Shown piece by piece: positions 8,078 to 16,011 of a DNA stretch of 34,759 nucleotides (position 1 is its first letter; each line of letters starts with the position of its first letter). Position numbers and translations under genes: made by a program. The stretch spans positions 1 through 34,759 of the forward strand of contig SVGX01000017.1 of assembly GCA_015056105.1 (NCBI GenBank), written 5' to 3'. Below the pieces are notes generated by a model. The model did not search any database, was not told the origin of the DNA, and saw nothing but the letters and a program-made list of their open reading frames with translations. The DNA comes from Clostridiales bacterium (GTDB taxonomy: Bacteria > Bacillota > Clostridia > Christensenellales > CAG-138).

Positions 8078-8111
8078 CCCTGCCGCACCTGTTCGGGAAG
8101 GTGCGGCAGGG
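8078..8111 (+). other. Perfect 13-bp hairpin after oraE
   Basis: CCCTGCCGCACCT (8078-8090) and AGGTGCGGCAGGG (8099-8111) pair perfectly around the 8-base loop GTTCGGGA, eleven bases after the oraE stop. It is followed by GGATCATCG rather than a T run, so it is not a standard intrinsic terminator. Possible roles are 3'-end protection of the ord-oraE message or partial attenuation before the next gene. The rest of the 219-base gap to 8287 is pyrimidine-rich, with no other structure that I see. Confidence 0.7.
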
Positions 8112-8286
8112 GGATCATCGCCAATATGCGGCGGGTGGTTCTCTCTTCTCCTTTTTTCTCTTTCCTTTTTTATCACCCGCCAAATATTGCCGATCGTCCC
8201 CACGGGACGGAGGCATCTTTCTTGTTCTCCGGCTATTTTTATATTGCGTTTTCACAACATTGCTTTTATCATGAGGTAATCCATCT

Positions 8287-9651
8287 ATGTATATTGATGT
8301 TCTCGTTGCGGAAATCGGTTCCACCACCACGCTGATCAACGCTTTTTCCGGCGTTAAGACCGGTGAACCCCGCTTCGTGGCACAGGGGCAGGCGCCCACC
8401 AGCGTGCTGGAGGGCGATGTCCGTGTAGGTTTGCAGGGCGCCATTGACGATATGCGCCGCAAAAACGGCTGGGACAGCCTTGAATACGGCGAAATGTTTG
8501 CCACTTCCAGCGCGGCCGGCGGCCTGCGCATGTGCGTGTGCGGCCTTGTATACGATATGACCGTCAAGGCGGCAGAGGCCGCGGCCCTCGGCGCAGGTGC
8601 CATCGTAAAGCTGGCTACCGCCGGCAAGCTGACGGAATACGATGTGATGGATCTTCAGGACGCAGACCCGAACCTGATCCTCCTGGCGGGGGGCACGGAT
8701 TACGGCGAGCGGGCCACTGCCCTTTACAACGCGGAAGTGATCGCCGCCTCCGGTATCAACGCCCCGGTGATCTATGCGGGCAACGTACAGAACCAGAAGC
8801 ACATCAAAGCCATCTTTGACAAAGCGGGCATCCCCTGCACCTGCACGGAAAACGTGTATCCGAAGCTTGACATCCTGAATATCGAGCCCGCAAGGCGCAT
8901 CATACACGATGTGTTCGAAGACCATATCATCAAAGCGCCGGGCATGGAGCATATCCGCGATATGGTGACGGGCGCCATTATGCCCACCCCCGGCGCGGTA
9001 ATGGAGGCGGCACACCTTCTTTCCGACCACCTTGGCGATCTTGTGGTGGTGGATATCGGCGGCGCAACGACGGATGTCCATTCCGTCACCGTCGGCAGCG
9101 AGGAGATCGCCTCCATTCAGACCCGCCCAGAGCCCATTGCCAAGCGCACCGTGGAGGGCGACCTTGGCCTGTATGTCAATGCAAAGAATCTTGTGGCGCT
9201 GCTGGGCGAAGAAGCGCTCTCCAAGGAGCTTTCCCTTGATGTAAAAACCGTGATGGAGCATTACAAGCCCATTCCCGATACGGAAGAGCAGTTTAAGCTG
9301 ACGGAGCGGCTCTGCCTTGAAGCAGGCATCCGCGCCGTAACGCGGCACGCCGGTGCTCTTCGTCATATTTATACACCCTCCGGCAGGAAGACCGTTGCGG
9401 AGGGCAAGGATCTGACAGAGGTGAAATACATCATCGGTACAGGCGGCGCACTGACCCGCCTGCCCCACCGGGAGCAGCTGCTTCGCGCCATCGCGGACTG
9501 CAACAGTGCAAAGATGATGCTCTTCCCCAAGCCCGGCGAGCTTGAACTGCTTTTTGATGATGATTACATCATGGCATCCCTCGGCGTGCTTTCCCGCCGC
9601 TATCCGGAAGCCGCCTTCAAGCTGATGCAGCATTCCCTTTCCCTTGCATGA
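8287..9651 (+). CDS. MutL/GlmL-family ASKHA protein, probable ornithine aminomutase reactivase
   Basis: This 454-residue protein belongs to the MutL/GlmL family found beside B12-dependent mutases. It has the actin-like (ASKHA) nucleotide-binding features: DVLVAEIGSTTTL at residues 4-16 (phosphate 1 motif), LLAGGTDYG near 132-140, and VVVDIGGATTDVHSV around 252-266 (phosphate 2 motif). By analogy with glutamate-mutase-associated GlmL, it probably uses ATP to exchange damaged cobalamin in OraE, but this is inference from family and position between oraE and orr. GAGGTAAT precedes the ATG. A terminator-like hairpin follows the stop. Confidence 0.88.
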   Translation: MYIDVLVAEIGSTTTLINAFSGVKTGEPRFVAQGQAPTSVLEGDVRVGLQGAIDDMRRKNGWDSLEYGEMFATSSAAGGLRMCVCGLVYDMTVKAAEAAALGAGAIVKLATAGKLTEYDVMDLQDADPNLILLAGGTDYGERATALYNAEVIAASGINAPVIYAGNVQNQKHIKAIFDKAGIPCTCTENVYPKLDILNIEPARRIIHDVFEDHIIKAPGMEHIRDMVTGAIMPTPGAVMEAAHLLSDHLGDLVVVDIGGATTDVHSVTVGSEEIASIQTRPEPIAKRTVEGDLGLYVNAKNLVALLGEEALSKELSLDVKTVMEHYKPIPDTEEQFKLTERLCLEAGIRAVTRHAGALRHIYTPSGRKTVAEGKDLTEVKYIIGTGGALTRLPHREQLLRAIADCNSAKMMLFPKPGELELLFDDDYIMASLGVLSRRYPEAAFKLMQHSLSLA

Positions 9652-9657
9652 CACTTT

Positions 9658-9700
9658 GCGCCCGTTGCTGCCTTTCGTGCATAAAATACGGGCGCTTTTT
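9658..9700 (+). terminator. Candidate intrinsic terminator after the mutL-like gene
   Basis: GCGCCCG (9658-9664) pairs with CGGGCGC (9689-9695) around a 24-base loop and is followed by five T. The long loop makes it moderate in strength. If active, orr would need its own promoter in the AT-rich stretch 9701-9790, where I see no convincing -35/-10 pair. Confidence 0.55.
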
Positions 9701-9800
9701 GCTGTAAACAGCTGTTCATGCGCAGAAATCGCATTTTTTGATGAATATTTATTCTAATTTAATGAATTTTTACTTGCAAAATTCCATCCGGAGGTGTATT

Positions 9801-10877
9801 ATGTATCCCAGAATCGTATTTGACCTTGCGAAGCTTGAAGAAAACGTGAACCGCATGGTAACAGCCTGCCATGAAAGAGGCATCAGCTGCGGTTTCGTTA
9901 CAAAGTGCATCTGCGCGGACGGCGAGGCCGTTGCCATGCTGCAGAACACCGGCATTGCCTTCCTTGCGGATTCCCGCGTTGAAAACCTCCGGCGTATCGG
10001 CCCCGGGAAGCCCCGCTACCTGCTTCGCATCGCCATGCCTTCGGAAGTTGGCGAGGTGATCCGCCATGCGGACATCAGCCAGCAGAGCGAGGTTTCCACC
10101 ATCCGCCTGCTTGGGCAGGAAGCCCGGCGGCAGGGAAAGAACCACAAAGTGGTTCTCATGGTGGATATGGGGGACCTTCGGGAAGGCGTTTTCTTTGAAA
10201 ACCGCGACGAGCTTTTTGCCCTTGCAGAAGCTGTTCTTGCAGAGGAAGCGCTGGAGCTTTACGGCGTTGGCGTGAACCTTTCCTGCTTCGGCGGTATCCT
10301 GCCGGATGAAACGAACCTTGGCGGCCTTGTGGAGGCGGCGGAGGCCATCCGCGAAAAGTACGGCGTTGCGCTTCCCTTCGTTTCCGGCGGCAACACCAGC
10401 AGCGTGAGCATGATGCTTGAGGGGCGCATCCCGCAGGGCATCACCAACCTTCGCATCGGCGAGGGCATCCTGCTGTGCAACGATACCTCCGGCCTTAAGC
10501 CCATCGAAGGCTTCCACCGGGATTGCTTCACCCTTGAAGCGGAGCTTGTGGAGATCAAGGTAAAGCCCTCCAAGCCCATCGGTCCCGTTGGCACCAACGC
10601 TTTCGGCGAAGTGGTGGACTTCCCGGACAGGGGCATCATGAAGCGCGGTATCCTTGCCATCGGCAGGCAGGATGTTTCCCCCGATGATCTTACCCCCCGC
10701 GAAGCGGATGTGGAGATCCTCGGCGGCAGCTCCGATCACCTGCTGGTCAATCTGACGGAAGCAAATGCGATTTACAAGGTCGGCGATATTCTTTCCTTTG
10801 ATCTCAATTACGGCGCGCTGCTGCGGCTGTGCACCAGCGAATATGTAAAACGTACGTATAAAACGGCAGGTGATTAA
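9801..10877 (+). CDS. orr: Ornithine racemase
   Basis: Orr interconverts L- and D-ornithine, feeding D-ornithine to OraSE. The 358-residue protein has the alanine-racemase-type (fold III) PLP barrel. Lys35 in [14 protein letters not shown] is the predicted PLP lysine, [13 protein letters not shown] is a conserved barrel strand, and GGNTSS lies near residue 200. I chose the ATG at 9801 because GGAGGTG lies 4-10 bases upstream; an earlier ATG at 9738 has no ribosome site. It sits at the end of the ornithine genes, as in clostridial clusters. A generic amino-acid racemase is possible, but the context strongly favours ornithine. Confidence 0.92.
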   Translation: MYPRIVFDLAKLEENVNRMVTACHERGISCGFVTKCICADGEAVAMLQNTGIAFLADSRVENLRRIGPGKPRYLLRIAMPSEVGEVIRHADISQQSEVSTIRLLGQEARRQGKNHKVVLMVDMGDLREGVFFENRDELFALAEAVLAEEALELYGVGVNLSCFGGILPDETNLGGLVEAAEAIREKYGVALPFVSGGNTSSVSMMLEGRIPQGITNLRIGEGILLCNDTSGLKPIEGFHRDCFTLEAELVEIKVKPSKPIGPVGTNAFGEVVDFPDRGIMKRGILAIGRQDVSPDDLTPREADVEILGGSSDHLLVNLTEANAIYKVGDILSFDLNYGALLRLCTSEYVKRTYKTAGD

Positions 10878-10921
10878 GCCTCCGTAAAGTATATACAACT
10901 TTTGCAAAGGAGAATTTGACT

Positions 10922-11911
10922 ATGCCTGTTAATCTTAAAGGCCGTTCCCTTCTTACCCTCAAGGATTTCACCCCGCAGGAGATCCGCTATCTGCTCGATC
11001 TTTCCCACGACCTGAAATCCAAGAAGCGTGCCGGTATCAAGAACAATCTGCTCGAAGGCAAGAACGTTGTTCTGCTTTTTGAAAAGACCTCTACCCGTAC
11101 CCGCTGTGCCTTTGAGGTCGCCTGCTTTGACGAAGGCGCCAACGTGACCTTCCTTTCCAACAGCCAGATGGGGAAAAAGGAATCCCTTGAAGATACCGCC
11201 AAGGTGCTCGGCCGCTACTATGACGGCATCGAATACCGCGGCTTCAAGCAGGCGGATGTGGAAGCCCTTGCCAGGTATTCCGGCGTTCCCGTATGGAACG
11301 GCCTGACCGACCTTTACCATCCCACGCAGATCCTTGCAGACTTCATGACCATTGAAGAGCATGTCAACAAGCCCCTCAAGAAGGTGAAGTTCTGCTTTGT
11401 GGGCGACGCCCGCAACAACATGGGCAATTCCCTTATGATCGGCGCTGCCAAGATGGGCATGGATTTCGTGGGCATCGCCCCGAAGAGCCTGTGGCCCGCG
11501 GAAGAGCTGGTTGCGGAAATGATGGAAGTTGCCAAGGAGACCGGCGCCACCATCAGCTTCAGCGAAGATACCGCTGCCGTCGAAGGTGCGGATGTGATCT
11601 ACACCGATGTTTGGGTATCCATGGGCGAAAGCAACTTTGAAGAGCGTATCGGCCTTTTGAAGCCCTATCAAGTCAATGCGGCCATGATGAAGGCCACCGG
11701 CAACGAGGACTGCATCTTCATGCACTGCCTGCCCTCCTTCCACGACCTTGAAACCGAGATCGGCAAGCAGATCGGCGATGAATTCGGCCTGACCGAAATG
11801 GAAGTGACCGACGAGGTATTCCGCAGCGCCGCTTCCGTGGTGTTTGACGAAGCGGAAAACCGCATGCATACCATCAAGGCCGTGATGGTCGCCACCATCG
11901 GCAAACAATAA
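10922..11911 (+). CDS. argF: Ornithine carbamoyltransferase
   Basis: This enzyme transfers a carbamoyl group between carbamoyl phosphate and ornithine/citrulline. The 329-residue product has the carbamoyl-phosphate motif STRTR (57-61), HPTQ (from residue 133), the ornithine loop DVWVSMGES, and HCLP (from 268) with the catalytic cysteine. The ATG at 10922 follows AAAGGAG by 9 bases. It lies 44 bases behind orr in the same direction. Next to ornithine degradation it could work in the catabolic direction (arcB-like), yielding ornithine from citrulline. Anabolic use cannot be excluded, and no arginine deiminase or carbamate kinase is in the window. A strong terminator follows. Confidence 0.95.
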   Translation: MPVNLKGRSLLTLKDFTPQEIRYLLDLSHDLKSKKRAGIKNNLLEGKNVVLLFEKTSTRTRCAFEVACFDEGANVTFLSNSQMGKKESLEDTAKVLGRYYDGIEYRGFKQADVEALARYSGVPVWNGLTDLYHPTQILADFMTIEEHVNKPLKKVKFCFVGDARNNMGNSLMIGAAKMGMDFVGIAPKSLWPAEELVAEMMEVAKETGATISFSEDTAAVEGADVIYTDVWVSMGESNFEERIGLLKPYQVNAAMMKATGNEDCIFMHCLPSFHDLETEIGKQIGDEFGLTEMEVTDEVFRSAASVVFDEAENRMHTIKAVMVATIGKQ

Positions 11912-11951
11912 GCGCCAAACAGACTTTTTGCAGAAACTGGGGGTTTTTGTA

Positions 11952-11990
11952 GAAAGAAAAACAGGCTCTCCGAAAGGGGGGCCTGTTTTG
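11952..11990. terminator. Bidirectional terminator between argF and aroF
   Basis: AAAACAGGC (11958-11966) pairs with GCCTGTTTT (11981-11989), continuing inward as TCTCC/GGGGG with wobble pairs and a GAAA tetraloop. The A run on the left and T run on the right let it act on both strands, which suits its place between convergent argF and aroF. Confidence 0.85.
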
Positions 11991-12038
11991 TATCACGAAA
12001 ACCGCTCGCCGGGCAAGTGGTTTAAAAAGGCTTTGCCG
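11986..12038. repeat. Terminator-adjacent 53-base repeat, copy 1
   Basis: The sequence from TTTTGTATCACGAAAACCGC to CTTTGCCG is repeated at 34525-34578 with three substitutions and one inserted A. Inside it ACCGCTCG and CAAGTGGT can form a short hairpin around GCCGGG. Both copies begin in the T run of a terminator. Confidence 0.85.
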
Positions 12039-12068
12039 CTGTCAGCTTTCCGCTTCCGGCCGCGCTGA

Positions 12069-13100
12069 TTATACCAGTTCCGCAATATCGAGCACAAGGC
12101 GTTCCGTCTTCTCCCAGCCAAGGCAGGCATCCGTAATGGAACGGCCGTAAACGCTGTTGGAACCGATCTCCTGCCGTCCGTCCTCCAGATAGCTTTCGAT
12201 CATCAAGCCCTTCACAAGGCTGTGGATCTCCTTGCTGTGGCGGAAGGAGTGGATTACATCTTTGGCGATGCGGGACTGCTCCAAATACTGTTTGGCGCTG
12301 TTGGCATGATTGGTATCGATGATGACAGCGGGATTCTGCAGCTTCTTTTCCCCGTACAGCTCCACAAGATGGATGAGATCCTCATAATGATAGTTGGGGT
12401 GGTTGCGGGCCTTGTCATCCACATAGCCGCGGAGGATGGCGTGGCTTAAGGGATTGCCCTCGCTCTGCACCTCCCAGCCGCGATAGGTGAAGGTGTGGCC
12501 GTGCTGCGCCGCCATGATGGAATTCATCATCACGCTGAGGTCGCCGCTCGTTGGGTTTTTCATGCCCACCGGTACGCTGATACCGGAGGAAACGAGCCTG
12601 TGGTGCTGGTTCTCCACGCTCCGTGCGCCAATGGCCACATAGGCCAGCACATCCTGCAGGTAGGCATAGTTTTCCGGGTACAGCATCTCATCTGCGCAGG
12701 AGAAGCCGGTCTCCCGGATCACGCTTAGATGCAGCTCACGGATAGAAAGCAGCCCCTTGAGCATATCCTCATGGCGGGAGGGGTCCGGCTGGTGCAGCAT
12801 GCCCTTGTATCCGTCGCCGGTGGTGCGGGGCTTGTTGGTATAAAGCCGGGGAATGATGAAGATCTTATCCTGCACCTTGTCCTGCAGGGTGCGAAGCCGC
12901 TGCATATAATCGAGCACCGCATCCTTCCTGTCGGCGCTGCAGGGGCCGATAATAAGCAGGAAGCGGCTATCCTTGCCGGTGAACACGTTTTCGATCACCG
13001 TATCCCTTGCAGCCTTATCCGCAGCCATTTTCTCATCGAGGGGCAGCAGCGTGCAGATGCTGTCCGGATTGGGCATTTCTTTGACATATTTCATCTTCAT
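12069..13100 (-). CDS. aroF: 3-deoxy-7-phosphoheptulonate (DAHP) synthase, class I
   Basis: This enzyme condenses phosphoenolpyruvate and erythrose 4-phosphate to DAHP, the first step of aromatic biosynthesis. The 343-residue product is of the AroG/AroF/AroH type: GPCSADR at 52-58 with the metal-binding cysteine, KPRT at 90-93, and VGMKNPTSGD and FTYRGWEVQSEGNP further on. Most isozymes of this type are feedback-inhibited by an aromatic amino acid; the Phe-linked operon suggests phenylalanine here (inference). It is the last gene of the operon although it encodes the first step. AAAGGAAG precedes the first ATG. The gap to aroA is 33 bases. Confidence 0.96.
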   Translation of the reverse strand: MKMKYVKEMPNPDSICTLLPLDEKMAADKAARDTVIENVFTGKDSRFLLIIGPCSADRKDAVLDYMQRLRTLQDKVQDKIFIIPRLYTNKPRTTGDGYKGMLHQPDPSRHEDMLKGLLSIRELHLSVIRETGFSCADEMLYPENYAYLQDVLAYVAIGARSVENQHHRLVSSGISVPVGMKNPTSGDLSVMMNSIMAAQHGHTFTYRGWEVQSEGNPLSHAILRGYVDDKARNHPNYHYEDLIHLVELYGEKKLQNPAVIIDTNHANSAKQYLEQSRIAKDVIHSFRHSKEIHSLVKGLMIESYLEDGRQEIGSNSVYGRSITDACLGWEKTERLVLDIAELV

Positions 13101-13133
13101 ATTTAAGACTTCCTTTCTGACAGAAAAAATGCG

Positions 13134-14336
13134 TTATGCGACCGTTACTTCAATGCCGAGCGCGGCAATGTCGCGGAAAAAATCGGGATAGCTTTTTTTA
13201 ACGGCCTCCGCGCCCTCTATCTCGCCGCCAAGTGCGGAAAGAAGAACGGAAAGGCTCATGACGATGCGGTGGTCATTATGACCGAAAAGCGGTTCTGAAG
13301 GGGGTTTCAGTATGCCCGACACGGTAATGGTATTTTCTTCCACCAAAGCCGTCACGCCGAGCTTTTGAAGTTCAGCCGCCATGGCCGCACCCCTATCGCT
13401 TTCCTTGATGCGAAGGCGGGCGGTATCAAGCAGCCTTCCGCCGCCGCAGTTTGCCGCCGCTGCCATCAGAATGGGGCCAAGGTCGGGGCAGTCCGCAATA
13501 GAAAATGCCTCGCCGGCACGGATTGCCTCAAAGGCTTTTTTGTAGACCCGGTCGCCCTGCAGGGAATCCGCAAGAAGTCCCGTGACCGTAACGCTGCCGC
13601 CCACAAGATCAAAGGCGCTCAAAAAGGCGGCGTTGGAGTGATCGCCTTCGATAACGGCGTGGGATGCCCTGTAGCGTTGCCCGCCGGGGATGAACAGTTC
13701 CCGCTCCCCTTCCCAATGTGCCTTCACGCCGAAAGACGCCAGGGCAGAAAGGGTCATATCGATATAGCTGCGGCTTTCTACCGCCGTTGAAAGGCAGATG
13801 CGGCTATCCCCGGAAAGCAGGGGCAGCGCAAAAAGAAGGCCGCTGACAAACTGGCTTGAAACATTGCCGGGCATAGTATACACCCCTGCACAAAGGGGGC
13901 CTTTGACGGTGATGCGCTCCTCCGTCTGCATGAAGGCGAGTCCCCGCTCCCTGCAGATCTCCGCATAGATATCCATGGGGCGCTTCAAAAGCCTGCCGGC
14001 GCCAAACAGGGTAGCTTCCGTTTCCGATAAAAGAGCGATGGGCAAAAAGAAGCGGAGCGTAGAGCCGCTTTCACGGCAGGATGCGGAAAGGACAGCTTTA
14101 CGCTTTGTGGGGTCGAAGCCCTTCACAAGAAGGGAATCCCCCTCCCATGTAAGGGAAGCGCCCACAGCGCGCAGACAATCCACCGTGGCAAGAATATCCT
14201 CGCTCTTTGCAGCATTGTCGATGCGGCTTTCCCCCTCCGCAAGGGCGGCGGCGATCAGAAGCCGGTGCCCCATGCTTTTTGAGGGCGGCGCTTTTACCGT
14301 GCCCACAGCCTTGGAGGGAGAAAATACCGCTTTCAT
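13134..14336 (-). CDS. aroA: 3-phosphoshikimate 1-carboxyvinyltransferase (EPSP synthase)
   Basis: AroA joins phosphoenolpyruvate to shikimate 3-phosphate. The 400-residue protein is slightly short for the family (about 420-430). It has the substrate-binding KAPPSKSMGHR (Lys20, Ser21, Arg25), SGSTLRF in the middle, IKESDR in the C-terminal half and FGHNDHRIVMS near the end. Its start overlaps the aroQ stop by four bases. I cannot assign glyphosate class from these motifs alone. Confidence 0.96.
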   Translation of the reverse strand: MKAVFSPSKAVGTVKAPPSKSMGHRLLIAAALAEGESRIDNAAKSEDILATVDCLRAVGASLTWEGDSLLVKGFDPTKRKAVLSASCRESGSTLRFFLPIALLSETEATLFGAGRLLKRPMDIYAEICRERGLAFMQTEERITVKGPLCAGVYTMPGNVSSQFVSGLLFALPLLSGDSRICLSTAVESRSYIDMTLSALASFGVKAHWEGERELFIPGGQRYRASHAVIEGDHSNAAFLSAFDLVGGSVTVTGLLADSLQGDRVYKKAFEAIRAGEAFSIADCPDLGPILMAAAANCGGGRLLDTARLRIKESDRGAAMAAELQKLGVTALVEENTITVSGILKPPSEPLFGHNDHRIVMSLSVLLSALGGEIEGAEAVKKSYPDFFRDIAALGIEVTVA

Positions 14337-14773
14337 CCTTCGCCCCTTTCAAGAAGCATGTCAATGCCCCTTAAATAGCCCGCGAAGCCCATGCCCGAAA
14401 CGGTTCCGATACAGGCCGCGCGGATATAGCTCACCCGGCGGAAAGCCTCCCGCTCCTCCACCTTGGAGATGTGTACCTCCACCGTGGGCAGACTTGTAGC
14501 TTTCACCGCGTCCAGCAGCGCGATGCTGGTGTGGGTATAGGCGCCCGGGTTGATAACGATGCCGTCAAAGCCCTTAAAATAAGCGCCCTGAATGGCGTCC
14601 ACAAGGTCGCCCTCGTGGTTGGACTGGTAGAAATCCACCTCTTCCACGCCCTTTTCCTTGCAATATGCTTCAATAAGGGCCACAAGCTCCACATAGGTGC
14701 CCTTGCCGTAGTGACCTGGTTCGCGGATGCCCAGCATGTTGAGGTTGGGCCCGTTAATGATCATGAGCTTCAT
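14333..14773 (-). CDS. aroQ: 3-dehydroquinate dehydratase, type II
   Basis: AroQ dehydrates 3-dehydroquinate to 3-dehydroshikimate. The 146-residue protein is a typical type II enzyme: MIINGPNLNMLG at the N-terminus, Tyr22 in the flexible lid (EPGHYGKG), FYQSNHEGDLVD, NPGAYTHTSIAL, and VEVHISKVEEREAFRRVS with the catalytic histidine. The type II enzyme is unrelated to type I AroD. Both ends overlap neighbours by four bases (ATGA), so translation is coupled to the aroE-aroK fusion and aroA. Confidence 0.96.
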   Translation of the reverse strand: MKLMIINGPNLNMLGIREPGHYGKGTYVELVALIEAYCKEKGVEEVDFYQSNHEGDLVDAIQGAYFKGFDGIVINPGAYTHTSIALLDAVKATSLPTVEVHISKVEEREAFRRVSYIRAACIGTVSGMGFAGYLRGIDMLLERGEG

Positions 14774-16008
14774 GTGCTGAACTCCTCCATAATGGCATCG
14801 GCAGCAGTCTCAGCGCTGCCGGAATTATCGATGCGACAGTCCGCCGCTGCGGTATAAATGGGATAACGTTCCCGATAGCGCGCCGTGAGCGCCTCCCTGT
14901 CAGAGGAAAGGGGGCGGTCGTCGGTGGGCAGAATATCCGCAAGAGGTCTGTCGAGGAAATAAAGTCGTCCGTTGCGGCGAAGGAGATTTCTGTTCTCTTC
15001 CCGCAATACGGCGCCGCCGCCTGTGGCGATCACAAGGCCCATCCGCCCCGCAAGGGAAGCGATGACCTCCGTTTCCATATCCCGAAAAGCGCGTTCGCCC
15101 TTTGTTTTAAAGATCTCCGGAATGGGCATGGCCGCCTTTTTTTCGATCAGCGCATCCGTATCGATCCATTCCCGGCCGGTTAGCTGCGCGAGCCGCTTTC
15201 CCACGGTGGATTTGCCGCTGCCGGGCATGCCGATCAAAACGATGTTTTCCCTTTCCCGCCGCATGGTTTTGTAAAGGGCGTTTACGGCATTTTCATCGGG
15301 GCGGCTGCCCGTAAAGTGTTCGATGGCGCTTGCCGCCTGGGCAATGAGCATATCAAGACCGCCCGCGGCTTTGATGCCCCGTTCCCTTGCCGCAAGGATA
15401 AAGGCAGTGCGCAGGGGATTGTACACCACATCCACCGCCGCTTCCAAACGGGGAAAGCGGGAAAGATCCGCCGCCATGCCGTCAAGGTGCGGGAACATGC
15501 CCGCCGGGGTGGTATTGATGATGACCGCTGTATCGGCGTGGTTTGCATAGGCTGCTTCATAGGTGATGCAGCCCTCTTTGCCGCTGCGGCTGAGGCGGTA
15601 AGTTTCCCTTGCGCCGAGATCCTCCGCCACGGCTTTGGCGGTCTTGGATGTGCCGCCGCTGCCGAGGATGAGCACCTTTTTCCCGCGGAGGCAGATTCCG
15701 TTTTTTTCAATGAGCGTCGCCATGCCGGCGTGGTCTGTATTGTAGCCGTAAAGCTTCCCGCCACGGTTCACAACAGTATTCACCGCGCCGATGCGCTTTG
15801 CCTTTTCATCGATCCCATCGAGAAAGGGTATCACCGCTTCCTTATAAGGAATGGTGACGTTGATGGCTTTGAACTGCCGCTTTGTAAGAAATGCCGGCAG
15901 TTCCTCCGGGGTAAGTTCCGTTAATTCATAGGTATAATCCGTTAGGCTTTCGTGGATATATTTCGAAAAGCTGTGGGGCAGGTGTGCCCCGATAAGCCCG
16001 TATTCCAT
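14770..16008 (-). CDS. aroE: Fused shikimate dehydrogenase and shikimate kinase
   Basis: One 412-residue frame carries two consecutive shikimate-pathway enzymes. Residues 1 to about 250 are shikimate dehydrogenase: catalytic Lys56 in TIPYKEA and Asp92 in NTDHAG, the NADP loop GSGGTSKTA (117-125), and a C-terminal GLDMLIAQA. Residues 254-412 are shikimate kinase: Walker A GMPGSGKST (260-268), DTDALIE, GERAFRDMETEV and ATGGGAV. The joint lies around MRRERENIVLIG, without a long linker. The fusion would pass shikimate from the reductase to the kinase. Both halves keep their key residues, so both should be active. It overlaps aroQ by four bases and starts 3 bases after aroC stops. Confidence 0.95.
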   Translation of the reverse strand: MEYGLIGAHLPHSFSKYIHESLTDYTYELTELTPEELPAFLTKRQFKAINVTIPYKEAVIPFLDGIDEKAKRIGAVNTVVNRGGKLYGYNTDHAGMATLIEKNGICLRGKKVLILGSGGTSKTAKAVAEDLGARETYRLSRSGKEGCITYEAAYANHADTAVIINTTPAGMFPHLDGMAADLSRFPRLEAAVDVVYNPLRTAFILAARERGIKAAGGLDMLIAQAASAIEHFTGSRPDENAVNALYKTMRRERENIVLIGMPGSGKSTVGKRLAQLTGREWIDTDALIEKKAAMPIPEIFKTKGERAFRDMETEVIASLAGRMGLVIATGGGAVLREENRNLLRRNGRLYFLDRPLADILPTDDRPLSSDREALTARYRERYPIYTAAADCRIDNSGSAETAADAIMEEFST

Positions 16009-16011
16009 GGG

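Noticed and set aside
8244..8272. Promoter-like TTGCGT-17-TATCAT upstream of the mutL-like gene
   Set aside because: Transcription would start around 8279, downstream of most of the gene's ribosome site, so it cannot give a normally translated message.
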